The position numbers and the translations under genes were made by a program. A stretch of DNA of 26,455 nt, from the NCBI GenBank assembly GCA_002451555.1, contig DKCU01000087.1, positions 1 through 26,455 on the forward strand. Reading direction: 5' to 3'. The notes beneath the pieces were generated by a model. That model was not told the origin of the DNA, did no database searches, and saw nothing but the letters and a program-made list of their open reading frames with translations. Shown one piece after another: positions 7,434 through 15,444 of this stretch. The DNA is from Candidatus Segatella albertsiae (GTDB lineage Bacteria; Bacteroidota; Bacteroidia; Bacteroidales; Bacteroidaceae). The number at the start of each line of letters is the position of its first letter. Within the stretch, counting starts at the first letter, position 1.

Positions 7434-8452
7434 CAAAAGTAGCAATTGTTATATTGAATTGGAATGGCCAGAAAATGCTGGCAGAGTATCTTCCTAATGT
7501 CGTGGAGTATTCTCGACAAGATGCGGAGGTTTGGGTGGCGGACAATAGTTCGTCAGATGAATCCATGCATCTTTTGGAAACACAATTTCCGCAGGTGAAG
7601 ACCATTGTCCTAGAGCAGAACTTCGGTTTTGCGGAAGGTTACAACCGTGCATTGAAGCAGATAGAGGCTGAATATTATGTCTTGCTCAATAGCGACGTGG
7701 AAGTGAGCCACCATTGGCTAACACCGCTCATTGAGTTCATGGATTCTCATCCTCAGGTAGCAGCTTGCCAACCTAAGTTGCTGGCAGAATACGACAAGGA
7801 TAGCTTTGAGTATGCTGGGGCTTGTGGTGGTTTCTTGGATCAGTATGGTTATCCTTTTTGTAGGGGGAGGATCTTTGGCACGGTGGAACGGGACAATGGA
7901 CAGTATGATTATCAGCAAGAAATACTTTGGGCTACAGGCGCCTGTCTGATGATTCGTTCTAAGGATTATTGGGAAGCAGGCGGATTGGATGGCCGTTTCT
8001 TTGCGCATAACGAGGAAATCGACCTTTGCTGGCGTTTGCACTTGATGGGGCGTAAGATATATTGCATTCCTGAGAGTGAGGTTTATCATGTTGGTGGTGG
8101 AACCTTGCCTAAAAGTAATCCGATGAAGACATACTTGAATTTTAGAAACAATCTGACAATGCTCTATAAGAACTTGTCTGACAGTGAGTTGAAGCGTGTG
8201 ATGCGGGCGAGGCGGTTTCTTGACTATCTTGCAGCTTTCGAAATGTTGCTGTTGAAACATAACTGGGGAGATTTTAAGGCAATCTTCAAGGCTCGCAAGT
8301 CTTTCTATCAATGGCGTTCGCAGTTTGATGATGACCGTCGGAATATCCAGGCTAATCGTGTGGTAGATGAGATTCCGCAGATTGGCTCATTCTCTATCCT
8401 TTGGCAATATTATGTGAAGGGGAGACAGACGTTTAAGGAATTGAAGATGTAA
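7430..8452 (+). CDS. Glycosyltransferase family 2 protein
   Basis: This 340-residue GT-A fold enzyme is predicted to transfer a sugar from a nucleotide sugar, probably to a cell-surface glycan or rhamnose-rich polymer. The N terminus VAIVILNWNGQ and ADNSSSDES (residues 37-45) form the nucleotide-binding part. NSDVE (87-91) is the DxD-like metal motif. The segment NEEIDLCWRLHLMG (about 194-207) holds the acidic catalytic-base region typical of rhamnosyltransferase-like GT2 proteins, and VYHVGGGT follows. No membrane helix is evident. It is not tightly linked to a polysaccharide cluster: its neighbours are a tRNA-modifying gene pair and a DUF4861 gene, and it has its own repeat-embedded promoter. 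The acceptor is unknown. Confidence 0.9.
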   Translation: MAKVAIVILNWNGQKMLAEYLPNVVEYSRQDAEVWVADNSSSDESMHLLETQFPQVKTIVLEQNFGFAEGYNRALKQIEAEYYVLLNSDVEVSHHWLTPLIEFMDSHPQVAACQPKLLAEYDKDSFEYAGACGGFLDQYGYPFCRGRIFGTVERDNGQYDYQQEILWATGACLMIRSKDYWEAGGLDGRFFAHNEEIDLCWRLHLMGRKIYCIPESEVYHVGGGTLPKSNPMKTYLNFRNNLTMLYKNLSDSELKRVMRARRFLDYLAAFEMLLLKHNWGDFKAIFKARKSFYQWRSQFDDDRRNIQANRVVDEIPQIGSFSILWQYYVKGRQTFKELKM

Positions 8453-8527
8453 ATGTTTTTTTGATGCGAACTCGGATTACTTGTTGATTGTGAGTTGAGG
8501 TAACTTATCAACATAAACTTAAAAACT

Positions 8528-9763
8528 ATGATAATGAAACGAAATTTATTTTTGATGATGGCATTTCTCCTCTCTTTAGGGGTGGATGCCCAAACGATGT
8601 TGAAGGTAAAGGTCACTAACCCTTCTCATGTGGAGAGGAGTGACGAACCGGTAGTCATCGACTTGCGGAAGTATGGCGAGGTGTCTAAGGCTGTTGTGAC
8701 TGTCGATGGCAAGGAGATACCTTCGCAGTTGGATGATACGGACTTGGATTGCTCCAATGACGAGCTTTGTTTTTTAGCTGATTTGTCAAAAAAGGAAACC
8801 AAGGTATATACCATTCAATTGTTTGAAGAGGGAGAACAGGCTTCTTATCCTGCTCGAACTTTTGCGGAGTTGGTAGTACCTAGTAAGAACAAAAAGTTGG
8901 CAAAGAATAAGCAGGACATCTATCTTCGTAGCATTTCTTTTGACAAGAAGACCAAGGATGTCTATCACTTTGTTCACTCACATGGGGTATGTTTTGAAAG
9001 TGATTTAGTTGCAATGCGTGTCTATTTTGACAATCGACAAACCATCGATTTGTATGGTAAAATCAAGAAAGGCTTGGTTCTAGAGAGTACTCAGTTCTAT
9101 CCTACGGAAGAACAATTGGCTGCTGGTTCTGGCGATGATTGTCTTTGGGTAGGCAATACTTATGGATTAGGAGCCTTGAGGGGCTGGGATGGACAGAAGT
9201 CCTTGTTGTTGGACAATGTAAAATACCAAGAGCAAAGGGTGGTGTCTGAAGGTCCTGTTAGAGCAATTGTTGAAGTGGTGGACAATGGTTGGACACCTGC
9301 ACCTGGTTTGAAGCCTGTTAATGCAACTATCCGTTATACGATATATGGGGGGCATCGGGATTTTGATGTTGATGTATTTTTTGACAAAGATGCATCAAAC
9401 TACCACTTTGCCACTGGACTTATCAATGTAAAGGGTTCTACAGAACTCTCCGACGGAAAAGGTCTCAGGGGGTGTTATGGTAGTGATTGGCCAACAGGAA
9501 AGGATGATGGAAAGCACAAGCTGGAGACTGTTGGACTAGGCATATATGTACCTTCTTCGTATTTTGTCGGTCAGCAAATGGCAACCATAGATGATTATAC
9601 GCAGATAGTGAAACCTGTTGGTCGAAGATTGCATTATAAGTTGGCTTATACGAGTGCTAATGAAACTTATGGGTTTAAGAGCGAGAAGGAATGGTATTCT
9701 TGGTTAAAGTCATGGGGAAAAAATCAAGAGCAACCATTGGAAGTCCAGGTGACAGGGTTATAG
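8528..9763 (+). CDS. Secreted DUF4861 family protein
   Basis: This 411-residue protein has an N-terminal signal peptide ending near GVDAQ (residue 22), so it is exported. The body starts with LKVKVTNPSHVERSDEPVVI and runs through long beta-strand segments (VWVGNTYGLGALRGWDG, GPVRAIVEVVDNGW, FDVDVFFDKDASNYHFATGL). This layout agrees with the DUF4861 family (PF16153) of Bacteroidota, whose members often sit with polysaccharide lyase or glycan genes; I have not searched it. Its reaction is not established. ATG 8534, two codons downstream, is an equally good start. There is no polysaccharide-utilisation pair (SusC/SusD) in the window, so it stands alone. A hairpin terminator follows at 9796-9829. 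Confidence 0.75.
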   Translation: MIMKRNLFLMMAFLLSLGVDAQTMLKVKVTNPSHVERSDEPVVIDLRKYGEVSKAVVTVDGKEIPSQLDDTDLDCSNDELCFLADLSKKETKVYTIQLFEEGEQASYPARTFAELVVPSKNKKLAKNKQDIYLRSISFDKKTKDVYHFVHSHGVCFESDLVAMRVYFDNRQTIDLYGKIKKGLVLESTQFYPTEEQLAAGSGDDCLWVGNTYGLGALRGWDGQKSLLLDNVKYQEQRVVSEGPVRAIVEVVDNGWTPAPGLKPVNATIRYTIYGGHRDFDVDVFFDKDASNYHFATGLINVKGSTELSDGKGLRGCYGSDWPTGKDDGKHKLETVGLGIYVPSSYFVGQQMATIDDYTQIVKPVGRRLHYKLAYTSANETYGFKSEKEWYSWLKSWGKNQEQPLEVQVTGL

Positions 9764-9795
9764 AAACTCCCGATTTAAGGAAAAAGATAATTTGT

Positions 9796-9840
9796 TTAGC
9801 CACTCTGAATATTTATTTAGGGTGGCTAAGTTCTTTGTTA
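9796..9840 (+). terminator. Likely terminator after the DUF4861 gene
   Basis: An 11-bp stem with one G-T pair (TTAGCCACTCT at 9796-9806, AGGGTGGCTAA at 9819-9829) is followed by GTTCTTTGTT. The T tract is interrupted, so termination strength is uncertain. Confidence 0.6.
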
Positions 9841-9934
9841 AGCTTGTGGAATGCCTCGTTTGGGCGATATTAGTGGCATACTTGCAAAAAAGAGTTGAAG
9901 TTATATGTGAAATTGAGATTTTATAGCAAATAAT

Positions 9935-9966
9935 TTTGGTTTTTAAAATATTTTTTAGTATTTTTG
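9935..9966 (+). promoter_or_regulatory. Promoter of the gldB-DPP peptidase operon
   Basis: TTTG at 9935-9938 and TATTTTTG at 9959-9966 are separated by 20 bases, matching the Bacteroidota -33/-7 arrangement. Transcription should start near 9973, before the GTG at 9996. Confidence 0.75.
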
Positions 9967-9995
9967 CACTCGTATTAAGGAAATATATTAGAAAC

Positions 9996-10811
9996 GTGAA
10001 GAATTTATATTATATCATCATATTGGCAGTATTGCTACTTAGCTCGGCTTGTGAATTTAAATTTAAGCCGAGTGAGGGAGATGTTATGAGTACTCTGTAC
10101 GTACAACGCTATGATCGCTTGGAAAGTCGTTATCTCACAACTGGTGATTTTTCTGCTTTGCAGCAAATGAATACTGATTATCCGATAGAGACACGTACGC
10201 TTATAGAGAAAATGTTGCAATTGGGAACTATTACTGATGCTAATATTAGTAATCGCTTTCTCATGTTTTTCCAAGATTCCACCCTTCAGGCTCTTATTGC
10301 TGATGCTGAAGCGGAGTATGCTAGTATGGATGACATAAATAACCAATTGCAAGAATCTTTTAGACGTTTGAGTGACTGGATTCCTGGGCTTAAGCAACCT
10401 TGTTTTTATGCTCAGATTGGAGCTCTCGATCAAAGCATAGTTATTGGTGAGCATTCGGTTGGTATCTCCTTGGATAAGTATATGGGTTCTGACTATCCTT
10501 TGTATAAAAAATACTATAGTAAGCAACAGCGTAGCACAATGTCTAGGAACTATATCGTTCCTGACTGTCTTACTTTTTATTTGTTGAGTATATATCCTAT
10601 GGCTGATTTTGACAATCGCCCACAATTGGATCGTGATCTTCATATGGGTAAGATCATGTGGACGGTAAACAAGGCTTTGGAAAAGGAAATCTTTCATACC
10701 AAATATGTTAAGACAATTAATGATTATGTAAAACGTAATCCAAAAGTAACAGTTAGACAGCTTCTGGAGGATGAAGATTATTCACCTATAGAAGCCTTAC
10801 ATAAAGATTAA
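9996..10811 (+). CDS. gldB: GldB-like gliding motility lipoprotein
   Basis: I place the start at GTG 9996, which gives a 271-residue lipoprotein precursor beginning VKNLYYIIILAVLLLSSACEF with the lipobox SSAC. The same frame is open back to a TTG at 9936, but that TTG is the -33 element of the promoter and the added segment breaks the lipoprotein signal. The mature protein has features of GldB: the YDR motif near the start, a helical middle (FRRLSDWIPGLKQP), GEHSVGISLDKYMGSDYPLYKKYY, and a C-terminal region with DRDLHMGKIMWTVNKALE. GldB was defined in gliding flavobacteria but homologues are general in Bacteroidota, possibly in envelope protein handling. The stop is two bases before the peptidase start, so the genes are translated from one message. 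Confidence 0.8.
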   Translation: MKNLYYIIILAVLLLSSACEFKFKPSEGDVMSTLYVQRYDRLESRYLTTGDFSALQQMNTDYPIETRTLIEKMLQLGTITDANISNRFLMFFQDSTLQALIADAEAEYASMDDINNQLQESFRRLSDWIPGLKQPCFYAQIGALDQSIVIGEHSVGISLDKYMGSDYPLYKKYYSKQQRSTMSRNYIVPDCLTFYLLSIYPMADFDNRPQLDRDLHMGKIMWTVNKALEKEIFHTKYVKTINDYVKRNPKVTVRQLLEDEDYSPIEALHKD

Positions 10812-10813
10812 CA

Positions 10814-13003
10814 ATGAAGAAATTTATTTTTTTTGTAGCGGCTATCATGATGATGGGTACAATGGATGCGGCTGAACGTCTAGATTTGAAGGATATCACT
10901 TCTGGAGAGTTTGCAGCCAAGTATGTAACGGGCATAAACCCTATTGAAGGTACAGATTTATATGCATCTATTGACCAAGATGGTACGCAAATCGTAAGCT
11001 ATTCCTTTAAGACTGGGAAAAAAGTTTCTGTTCTCTTTGATGTCCATGAGTCTAAGGCTCCATTTGAGAAAATTGATGGGTATGTGATGAGCCCTGACGG
11101 TAAACGATTGTTGTTGATTACTAATCGACAGGCTGTTTATCGCCGTTCTTTCAAAGCAGAGTATTTTGTTTATAATATTGCTGATAAAACTCTCATGAAG
11201 CTTTCTGAAGGAGTCAATCAGCAGGTAGCTACTTGGTCTCCTGATTCTAAGCGTATTGCTTTTGTGAAGGATAATAACCTTTTCATCTATGATGGGAGTA
11301 AGGAAACTCAGATTACCCACGATGGTAAGTTTAATGAGGTTATCAATGGTATTCCTGATTGGGTGTATGAGGAGGAGTTTAGTTTTAATCGAGCTTTTGC
11401 ATGGAATGCTGATGGAACTTCCATTGGATGGATTCGTTTCGATGAATCGAATGTGAAAACTTATTCGCTCCAACTCTTTGAAGGAAGAAATCCACAACGT
11501 CCTGAGTTTCACGATTATCCAGGTGAATATTCTTATAAATATCCTAAGGCAGGTCAAAATAACTCCAAGGTGAGCCTTTGGAGTTACAACTTGAAAACAG
11601 GAAAGACTATTCAACTTACTGTACCTGTAGAAGCCGATGGTTATTATCCTCGTATTAAGACTTCTCCTGATGCGCAGAGTCTCATTGTTTATACGATGAA
11701 TCGTCATCAAGATGATATGCGTCTTTATTCGGTTAATCCTTTTACAGGTACAAGTAAGATGCTCATTCAGGAAAATGTGCCGAAGTTTGTAAAGGAAGAA
11801 GTGGTTGAGAATAGTATCGTAGGTAAGCAGAATATACTCTTGCCAAGCGATCGAGATGGCTATATGCATTTATATCTATATACTATGGACGGTAAGTTGT
11901 TGCGTCAGGTCGAGAAGGGTGATTATGATGTGACAGACATTTACGGAATAAATGAGAAAACTGGCGATGTTTATTTTCAGGCGGCTATGCTTGATGCTCA
12001 CGATAGGCAGGTATATGTTGCTCATACGAGTGGTAAGGTTGAGTGTTTGACCGATGCCAAGGGAACTAATGTAGCTTGTTTCTCTGGTGACTATAAGTAT
12101 TTTGTAAATACATGGAGTTCCTATGATCATCCTCAGGTTTTTACTGTTCGTAATAATAGAGGTAGAGTTATTAAGATGCTTGAGGATAACAAGCAACTTT
12201 TGGAGAAAACGCAGAAATATAATTGGGGTAAGCGTGAAACGTTTTCCTTTACAACTTCTGAAGGAGTTAAGTTAGATGGTTGGATGGTGAAACCTTTGAA
12301 TTTCGATGTTAACAAGAAATATCCAGTCATTCTTTTCCAGTATTCTGGTCCTGGTAATCAGCAGGTACTAAACTCATGGAATACTGGAAGTATGGGGCAA
12401 GGTGGCGCTTTCGATTATTATTTGGCTCAAGAGGGCTTTATAGTGGCTTGTGTTGATGGGCGTGGAACTGGTGCTCGTGGTGTGGACTTTGAAAAGTGCA
12501 CCTATCTTAGGTTAGGTGATTTAGAGTCTAAAGATCAAGTGGAAACAGCTATTTATATGGGCTCTTTACCATATGTTGACAAGGATAATATCGGCATCTG
12601 GGGATGGAGCTATGGAGGATTCAACACCTTGATGAGCATGAGTGAAGGACGACCTGTGTTCAAGGCTGGTGTTGCAGTGGCGCCACCTACTTGCTATCGT
12701 TTCTATGATACGATATACACAGAACGTTATATGCGGACGCCAAAGGAGAATGATGAGGGATATAAGATTAACCCGATAGAGAGAGCCAATCAGTTGCATG
12801 GGGCACTCTTGATTTGTCATGGAGCGGCTGATGACAATGTGCATCCGCAGAATACCTTCGAGTATTCAGAGGCGCTGGTTCAAGCAGACAAGGATTTCAA
12901 GGAGTTGTTCTATACGAATCGTAATCATAGTATCTTTGGTGGAAATACCCGTAATCATTTGCTGCGACAGATCGCTAACTGGTTTAAGGAGCATTTGAAG
13001 TAG
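10814..13003 (+). CDS. Prolyl dipeptidyl peptidase IV family (S9B) protease
   Basis: This 729-residue exported protease is predicted to cut X-Pro or X-Ala dipeptides from peptide N termini in the periplasm. A signal peptide covers about residues 1-19. The beta-propeller (about 40-460) holds DWVYEEEF (182-189), whose Glu pair binds the substrate amino terminus. The alpha/beta hydrolase domain has YSGPGNQ, DGRGTGARG, the nucleophile Ser599 in GWSYGG, an acidic residue at Asp673/Asp674 in HGAADDNVHPQN, and His705 in NRNHSIFGG. All three catalytic residues are present, so it should be active. Length matches DPP IV homologues of Porphyromonas and Prevotella. It starts two bases after the gldB stop and is followed after 45 bases by the PqqD-like gene. 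Confidence 0.93.
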   Translation: MKKFIFFVAAIMMMGTMDAAERLDLKDITSGEFAAKYVTGINPIEGTDLYASIDQDGTQIVSYSFKTGKKVSVLFDVHESKAPFEKIDGYVMSPDGKRLLLITNRQAVYRRSFKAEYFVYNIADKTLMKLSEGVNQQVATWSPDSKRIAFVKDNNLFIYDGSKETQITHDGKFNEVINGIPDWVYEEEFSFNRAFAWNADGTSIGWIRFDESNVKTYSLQLFEGRNPQRPEFHDYPGEYSYKYPKAGQNNSKVSLWSYNLKTGKTIQLTVPVEADGYYPRIKTSPDAQSLIVYTMNRHQDDMRLYSVNPFTGTSKMLIQENVPKFVKEEVVENSIVGKQNILLPSDRDGYMHLYLYTMDGKLLRQVEKGDYDVTDIYGINEKTGDVYFQAAMLDAHDRQVYVAHTSGKVECLTDAKGTNVACFSGDYKYFVNTWSSYDHPQVFTVRNNRGRVIKMLEDNKQLLEKTQKYNWGKRETFSFTTSEGVKLDGWMVKPLNFDVNKKYPVILFQYSGPGNQQVLNSWNTGSMGQGGAFDYYLAQEGFIVACVDGRGTGARGVDFEKCTYLRLGDLESKDQVETAIYMGSLPYVDKDNIGIWGWSYGGFNTLMSMSEGRPVFKAGVAVAPPTCYRFYDTIYTERYMRTPKENDEGYKINPIERANQLHGALLICHGAADDNVHPQNTFEYSEALVQADKDFKELFYTNRNHSIFGGNTRNHLLRQIANWFKEHLK

Positions 13004-13048
13004 ATATATGGTGAGATTTTCTTATAAAACATAAACAAATTAATAACG

Positions 13049-13318
13049 ATGAAAGCAAAGCCAGGTTTTAACCTCCGTGTTGTTTGCGGCGAGAATATTA
13101 TCGTAGCAGAAGGTGAGGAGAACATAGATTTTAGTAATATCATCAGCATGAATGAGAGTTCTGCTTATCTTTGGAAAAATATTCAAGGAAAAGTGTTTTC
13201 CCATGATGATTTGGTAGGGTTGCTCACAGCGGAATATGATGTTGATGAAGCGACGGCTATGAGGGATGTAAAAGTATTGACAGACTTGTGGCTACAAGCT
13301 GGCATTATTGAAGAATAG
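13049..13318 (+). CDS. PqqD family small carrier-like protein
   Basis: This 89-residue protein matches the PqqD fold. The N-terminal strands include FNLRVVCGENIIVAEGEENIDFSNIISMNESSAYLW, and three helices follow, with the motif DDLVGLLTAEYDVDEATAMRDVKVLTDLWLQAGIIEE. PqqD proteins bind precursor peptides (RiPP recognition element) and present them to modifying enzymes. Here it is encoded alone on the plus strand, ends in a strong terminator, and faces a peptidase-like gene and an HprK-like kinase gene. In Bacteroidota such PqqD/peptidase/kinase neighbours recur, but no product is known to me. No radical SAM partner of PqqE type lies adjacent. It may be co-transcribed with the peptidase 45 bases upstream. 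Confidence 0.88.
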   Translation: MKAKPGFNLRVVCGENIIVAEGEENIDFSNIISMNESSAYLWKNIQGKVFSHDDLVGLLTAEYDVDEATAMRDVKVLTDLWLQAGIIEE

Positions 13319-13326
13319 TATAAAAC

Positions 13327-13364
13327 TCGTCTATCTTGCTAACTATAGATAGACGATTTTTTTT
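13327..13364 (+). terminator. Terminator after the PqqD-like gene
   Basis: A perfect 9-bp stem (TCGTCTATC at 13327-13335, GATAGACGA at 13348-13356) with a 12-base loop is followed by eight T. It ends the plus-strand run and may also help stop the converging minus-strand transcript. Confidence 0.93.
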
Positions 13365-13423
13365 GTTGATTACTCAAATCTTTTACTTGGAGATAATATG
13401 AACTTTGTCTGTAACAAAAAATA

Positions 13424-13915
13424 TTACATGGGGCCGAAAAGTGGAATCCAAATTCTTCTGTATGCTGCTAATAGATATCTCCTAAACGGGAAGAGGCGAG
13501 TCCAAATTGTAGAGTAGATTTTCCATTTCTTACCATCCGTCTTGTCTATCTTTTTTCTTCCCTTTCTATAAAATCCTATTACCGATGCCTTGACATCTTC
13601 TAATTTGCATGTCTCTATACCAAGGTTGCCATCTCCTCGCAGTGTCACGATGTTCCTTTCTATTTTGATGATACGGTGTAATACAAAGTGTTTAGGGGTG
13701 ATTTCAGCTAAGACGGCATCGCCTACTTGGACGTCATGTGCTAAAGTTAGTAAAGCTTTGTCTCTTCCATCCTCTAAAAAGGGGCGCATGGAGTAACCAC
13801 GCAATAGCAAGGTGACGCTGTGCCCCTCGTTGAGAATCTTAACGATTTCTGGTAAAAGAAGGGAGTTTGCAAACTGCTTTTCTTCAGTTTTGAGTTTGTT
13901 TTTTAAATCTATCAT
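13424..13915 (-). CDS. S24/S26 family signal-peptidase-like protein
   Basis: This 163-residue protein has the S26 layout: LRGYSMRPFLEDG with candidate nucleophile Ser42, then VGDAVLAEI (64-72), FVLHRIIKIE with His80, and TLRGDGN with Asp95. A Ser-His-Asp set in HRI and GDGN context resembles SipW/ER-type signal peptidases rather than the Ser-Lys bacterial LepB type. A membrane anchor is not obvious; the C-terminal tail is basic and aromatic (about 131-163). Its start is 21 bases after the HprK-like stop, so the two are one operon. With the PqqD-like gene opposite, it could process a modified peptide or protein; that is inference. LexA-type S24 function is unlikely, as no DNA-binding domain is present. 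Confidence 0.82.
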   Translation of the reverse strand: MIDLKNKLKTEEKQFANSLLLPEIVKILNEGHSVTLLLRGYSMRPFLEDGRDKALLTLAHDVQVGDAVLAEITPKHFVLHRIIKIERNIVTLRGDGNLGIETCKLEDVKASVIGFYRKGRKKIDKTDGKKWKIYSTIWTRLFPFRRYLLAAYRRIWIPLFGPM

Positions 13916-13936
13916 GGTTTATTTTGTTCTTAATAG

Positions 13937-14833
13937 TCACGTATGCTTTATTGCGATAGCTTGGTTGCAAATCTCGGCAGCTTCCTTGTTGGGTAAACAA
14001 TGCAAGGTGTAGATATTAGATGTCTCTACGAGTTTTGTGACAGTGTTGCAAATCTTGTCAAAAATATTTTTATCCCATTTCATACTAGAGCAGGAGGGCA
14101 GAAGGGAAGCGAATGCTTCAATAGGAGATAGGCGTTCTACCCAGTTTTCTTTCGCTCGATCGATGCGAGTGATTGCACCCAGTTTTGCTTTTGTGTTTCT
14201 ATAACAAGGTGTCTTTCCGCTCCATGGACTGCCATAGATGTAAGCATCTCCATCTATGAATCTTATGATAGGGTTGTCGTCGTTCATTAAGTCACACCCT
14301 TTTAGATATCTCAGCCACATGCTAACTTGTGTGCTTTTGCCTGTTCCGCTCTTGGCGATGAAAGCATAACCATAGTTATTTTGTCTTACAAGTGATGCGT
14401 GGATTAAGAGTGTTTCTTTTAGGCTTCCTGCGAATGCGAAGATTAGCATGAGGGCATTGTTTAATCCGAAGCTACGCATATTGTATGTGCCGTTGAGCGC
14501 ACAACGACACATACTGAAATCTTTGTTGGTCTGCAAGAGGCAGCAATCTGCTCCATTGATGTCCTTGATGATATATTGGTAGCCATCGTTGTCTAATTTG
14601 TCAACGATGGTGTCGCCATTGCCAGTGTCAAAGGTTCTGATGCGCTTACGTTTGTCCTTAGGATATGGGCGTAAGGAATCATCAACTAGTAGATTGAAAA
14701 AAATAGAATCCTTCAAAGTATCAACCTTGAAGGGAATGAAAGATGTAAGCAGATGCATACCATTAAATGGAGATTCTGCAAAGCAGATTCTCACATTTAA
14801 CTCTGCAATCTGAAAGTTATACTTAGAAATCAT
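13937..14833 (-). CDS. HPr kinase-like (serine kinase-like) P-loop protein
   Basis: This 298-residue protein carries a P-loop AKSGTGKST (residues 160-168, Lys166) placed after IHASLV (144-149), the order seen in HPr kinase/phosphorylase C-terminal domains. LMNDDNPII (182-190) looks like the acidic Walker B-type segment, and GSPWSGK (201-207) follows. The N-terminal 130 residues do not resemble the HprK sensor domain, so this belongs to the broader 'HprK-like' group found beside PqqD and RiPP genes. Members in lasso peptide clusters phosphorylate the C-terminal serine of the precursor; the target here is unknown. It starts 59 bases after the upstream exported-protein gene. A near-consensus TACCTTTA box is seen at 14848-14855 on this strand. 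Confidence 0.82.
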   Translation of the reverse strand: MISKYNFQIAELNVRICFAESPFNGMHLLTSFIPFKVDTLKDSIFFNLLVDDSLRPYPKDKRKRIRTFDTGNGDTIVDKLDNDGYQYIIKDINGADCCLLQTNKDFSMCRCALNGTYNMRSFGLNNALMLIFAFAGSLKETLLIHASLVRQNNYGYAFIAKSGTGKSTQVSMWLRYLKGCDLMNDDNPIIRFIDGDAYIYGSPWSGKTPCYRNTKAKLGAITRIDRAKENWVERLSPIEAFASLLPSCSSMKWDKNIFDKICNTVTKLVETSNIYTLHCLPNKEAAEICNQAIAIKHT

Positions 14834-14892
14834 TTATATATTTTCTGTAAAGGTAAGCAAGATTTCAATATATTTTTTAGCTTTATCGCTTC

Positions 14893-15417
14893 TTACTTTT
14901 TCTCTTTCAGTGCTTTCTTAGCTTTTACCTTTTTTGTAGGCTTCTCTGGTGCGGGAGCTTCTTCCACATATTCCTCTGCAGGAGTTATAGCCTGAAAAGC
15001 TAACTGTTCCTTTGTGATGTGCTTGATTTGGAATGGAGGCAATTCGCTCTTTTGCTTTTGATTGTTCTTCTTTTTTTGGTTGTGTGCATAGCGAGCGTAA
15101 AGTTTGTCCCATGCCTTCTTTATTTTTTTTTCATCGAAACCGTACTCTACCATGCATGTACGATGCTCCTCGCCCAATCCGCTGAGGTACTCACGCAGTT
15201 GTGAAGAGTAATTTTCACGGCTGACAAGAAATTTGTTCTTACTTGTAAAATAAGCTGAGTCTATCTCTTGAATATCTGTGAAATAGACAATAGAATCGTT
15301 AAATGAAGACGCAAACCCAAAAATGTATGCCTTTCTCATCTCATTCTTGGCTTGAATGGATAACGACAGAAATAAAGCGGCTGTTACCGATAAGATTCCA
15401 ATTTTTGATAATTTCAT
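14893..15417 (-). CDS. Small exported basic-tailed hypothetical protein
   Basis: This 174-residue protein has an N-terminal signal peptide of about 23 residues (GILSVTAALFLSLSIQAK) and so is predicted to be exported. The middle part (AYIFGFASSFNDSIVYFTDIQEIDSAYF, shown in part; then SQLREYLSGLGEEHRTCMVEYGF) looks folded and conserved. The C-terminal third is low complexity, rich in Lys, Pro, Glu and Ala, ending KAKKALKEKK. I do not recognise a family name; proteins of this kind are frequent next to rpoD in Bacteroidales. The gene begins 27 bases after the rpoD stop and precedes the HprK-like gene by 59 bases, so it is probably read from the rpoD promoter. Function unknown. Confidence 0.8.
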   Translation of the reverse strand: MKLSKIGILSVTAALFLSLSIQAKNEMRKAYIFGFASSFNDSIVYFTDIQEIDSAYFTSKNKFLVSRENYSSQLREYLSGLGEEHRTCMVEYGFDEKKIKKAWDKLYARYAHNQKKKNNQKQKSELPPFQIKHITKEQLAFQAITPAEEYVEEAPAPEKPTKKVKAKKALKEKK

Positions 15418-15444
15418 TTTATTCTTGTTTTTTATATCATAGGC

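Noticed and set aside
9936..9995. N-terminal extension of the GldB-like protein from TTG 9936
   Set aside because: The segment contains the promoter; GTG 9996 gives a proper lipoprotein signal.
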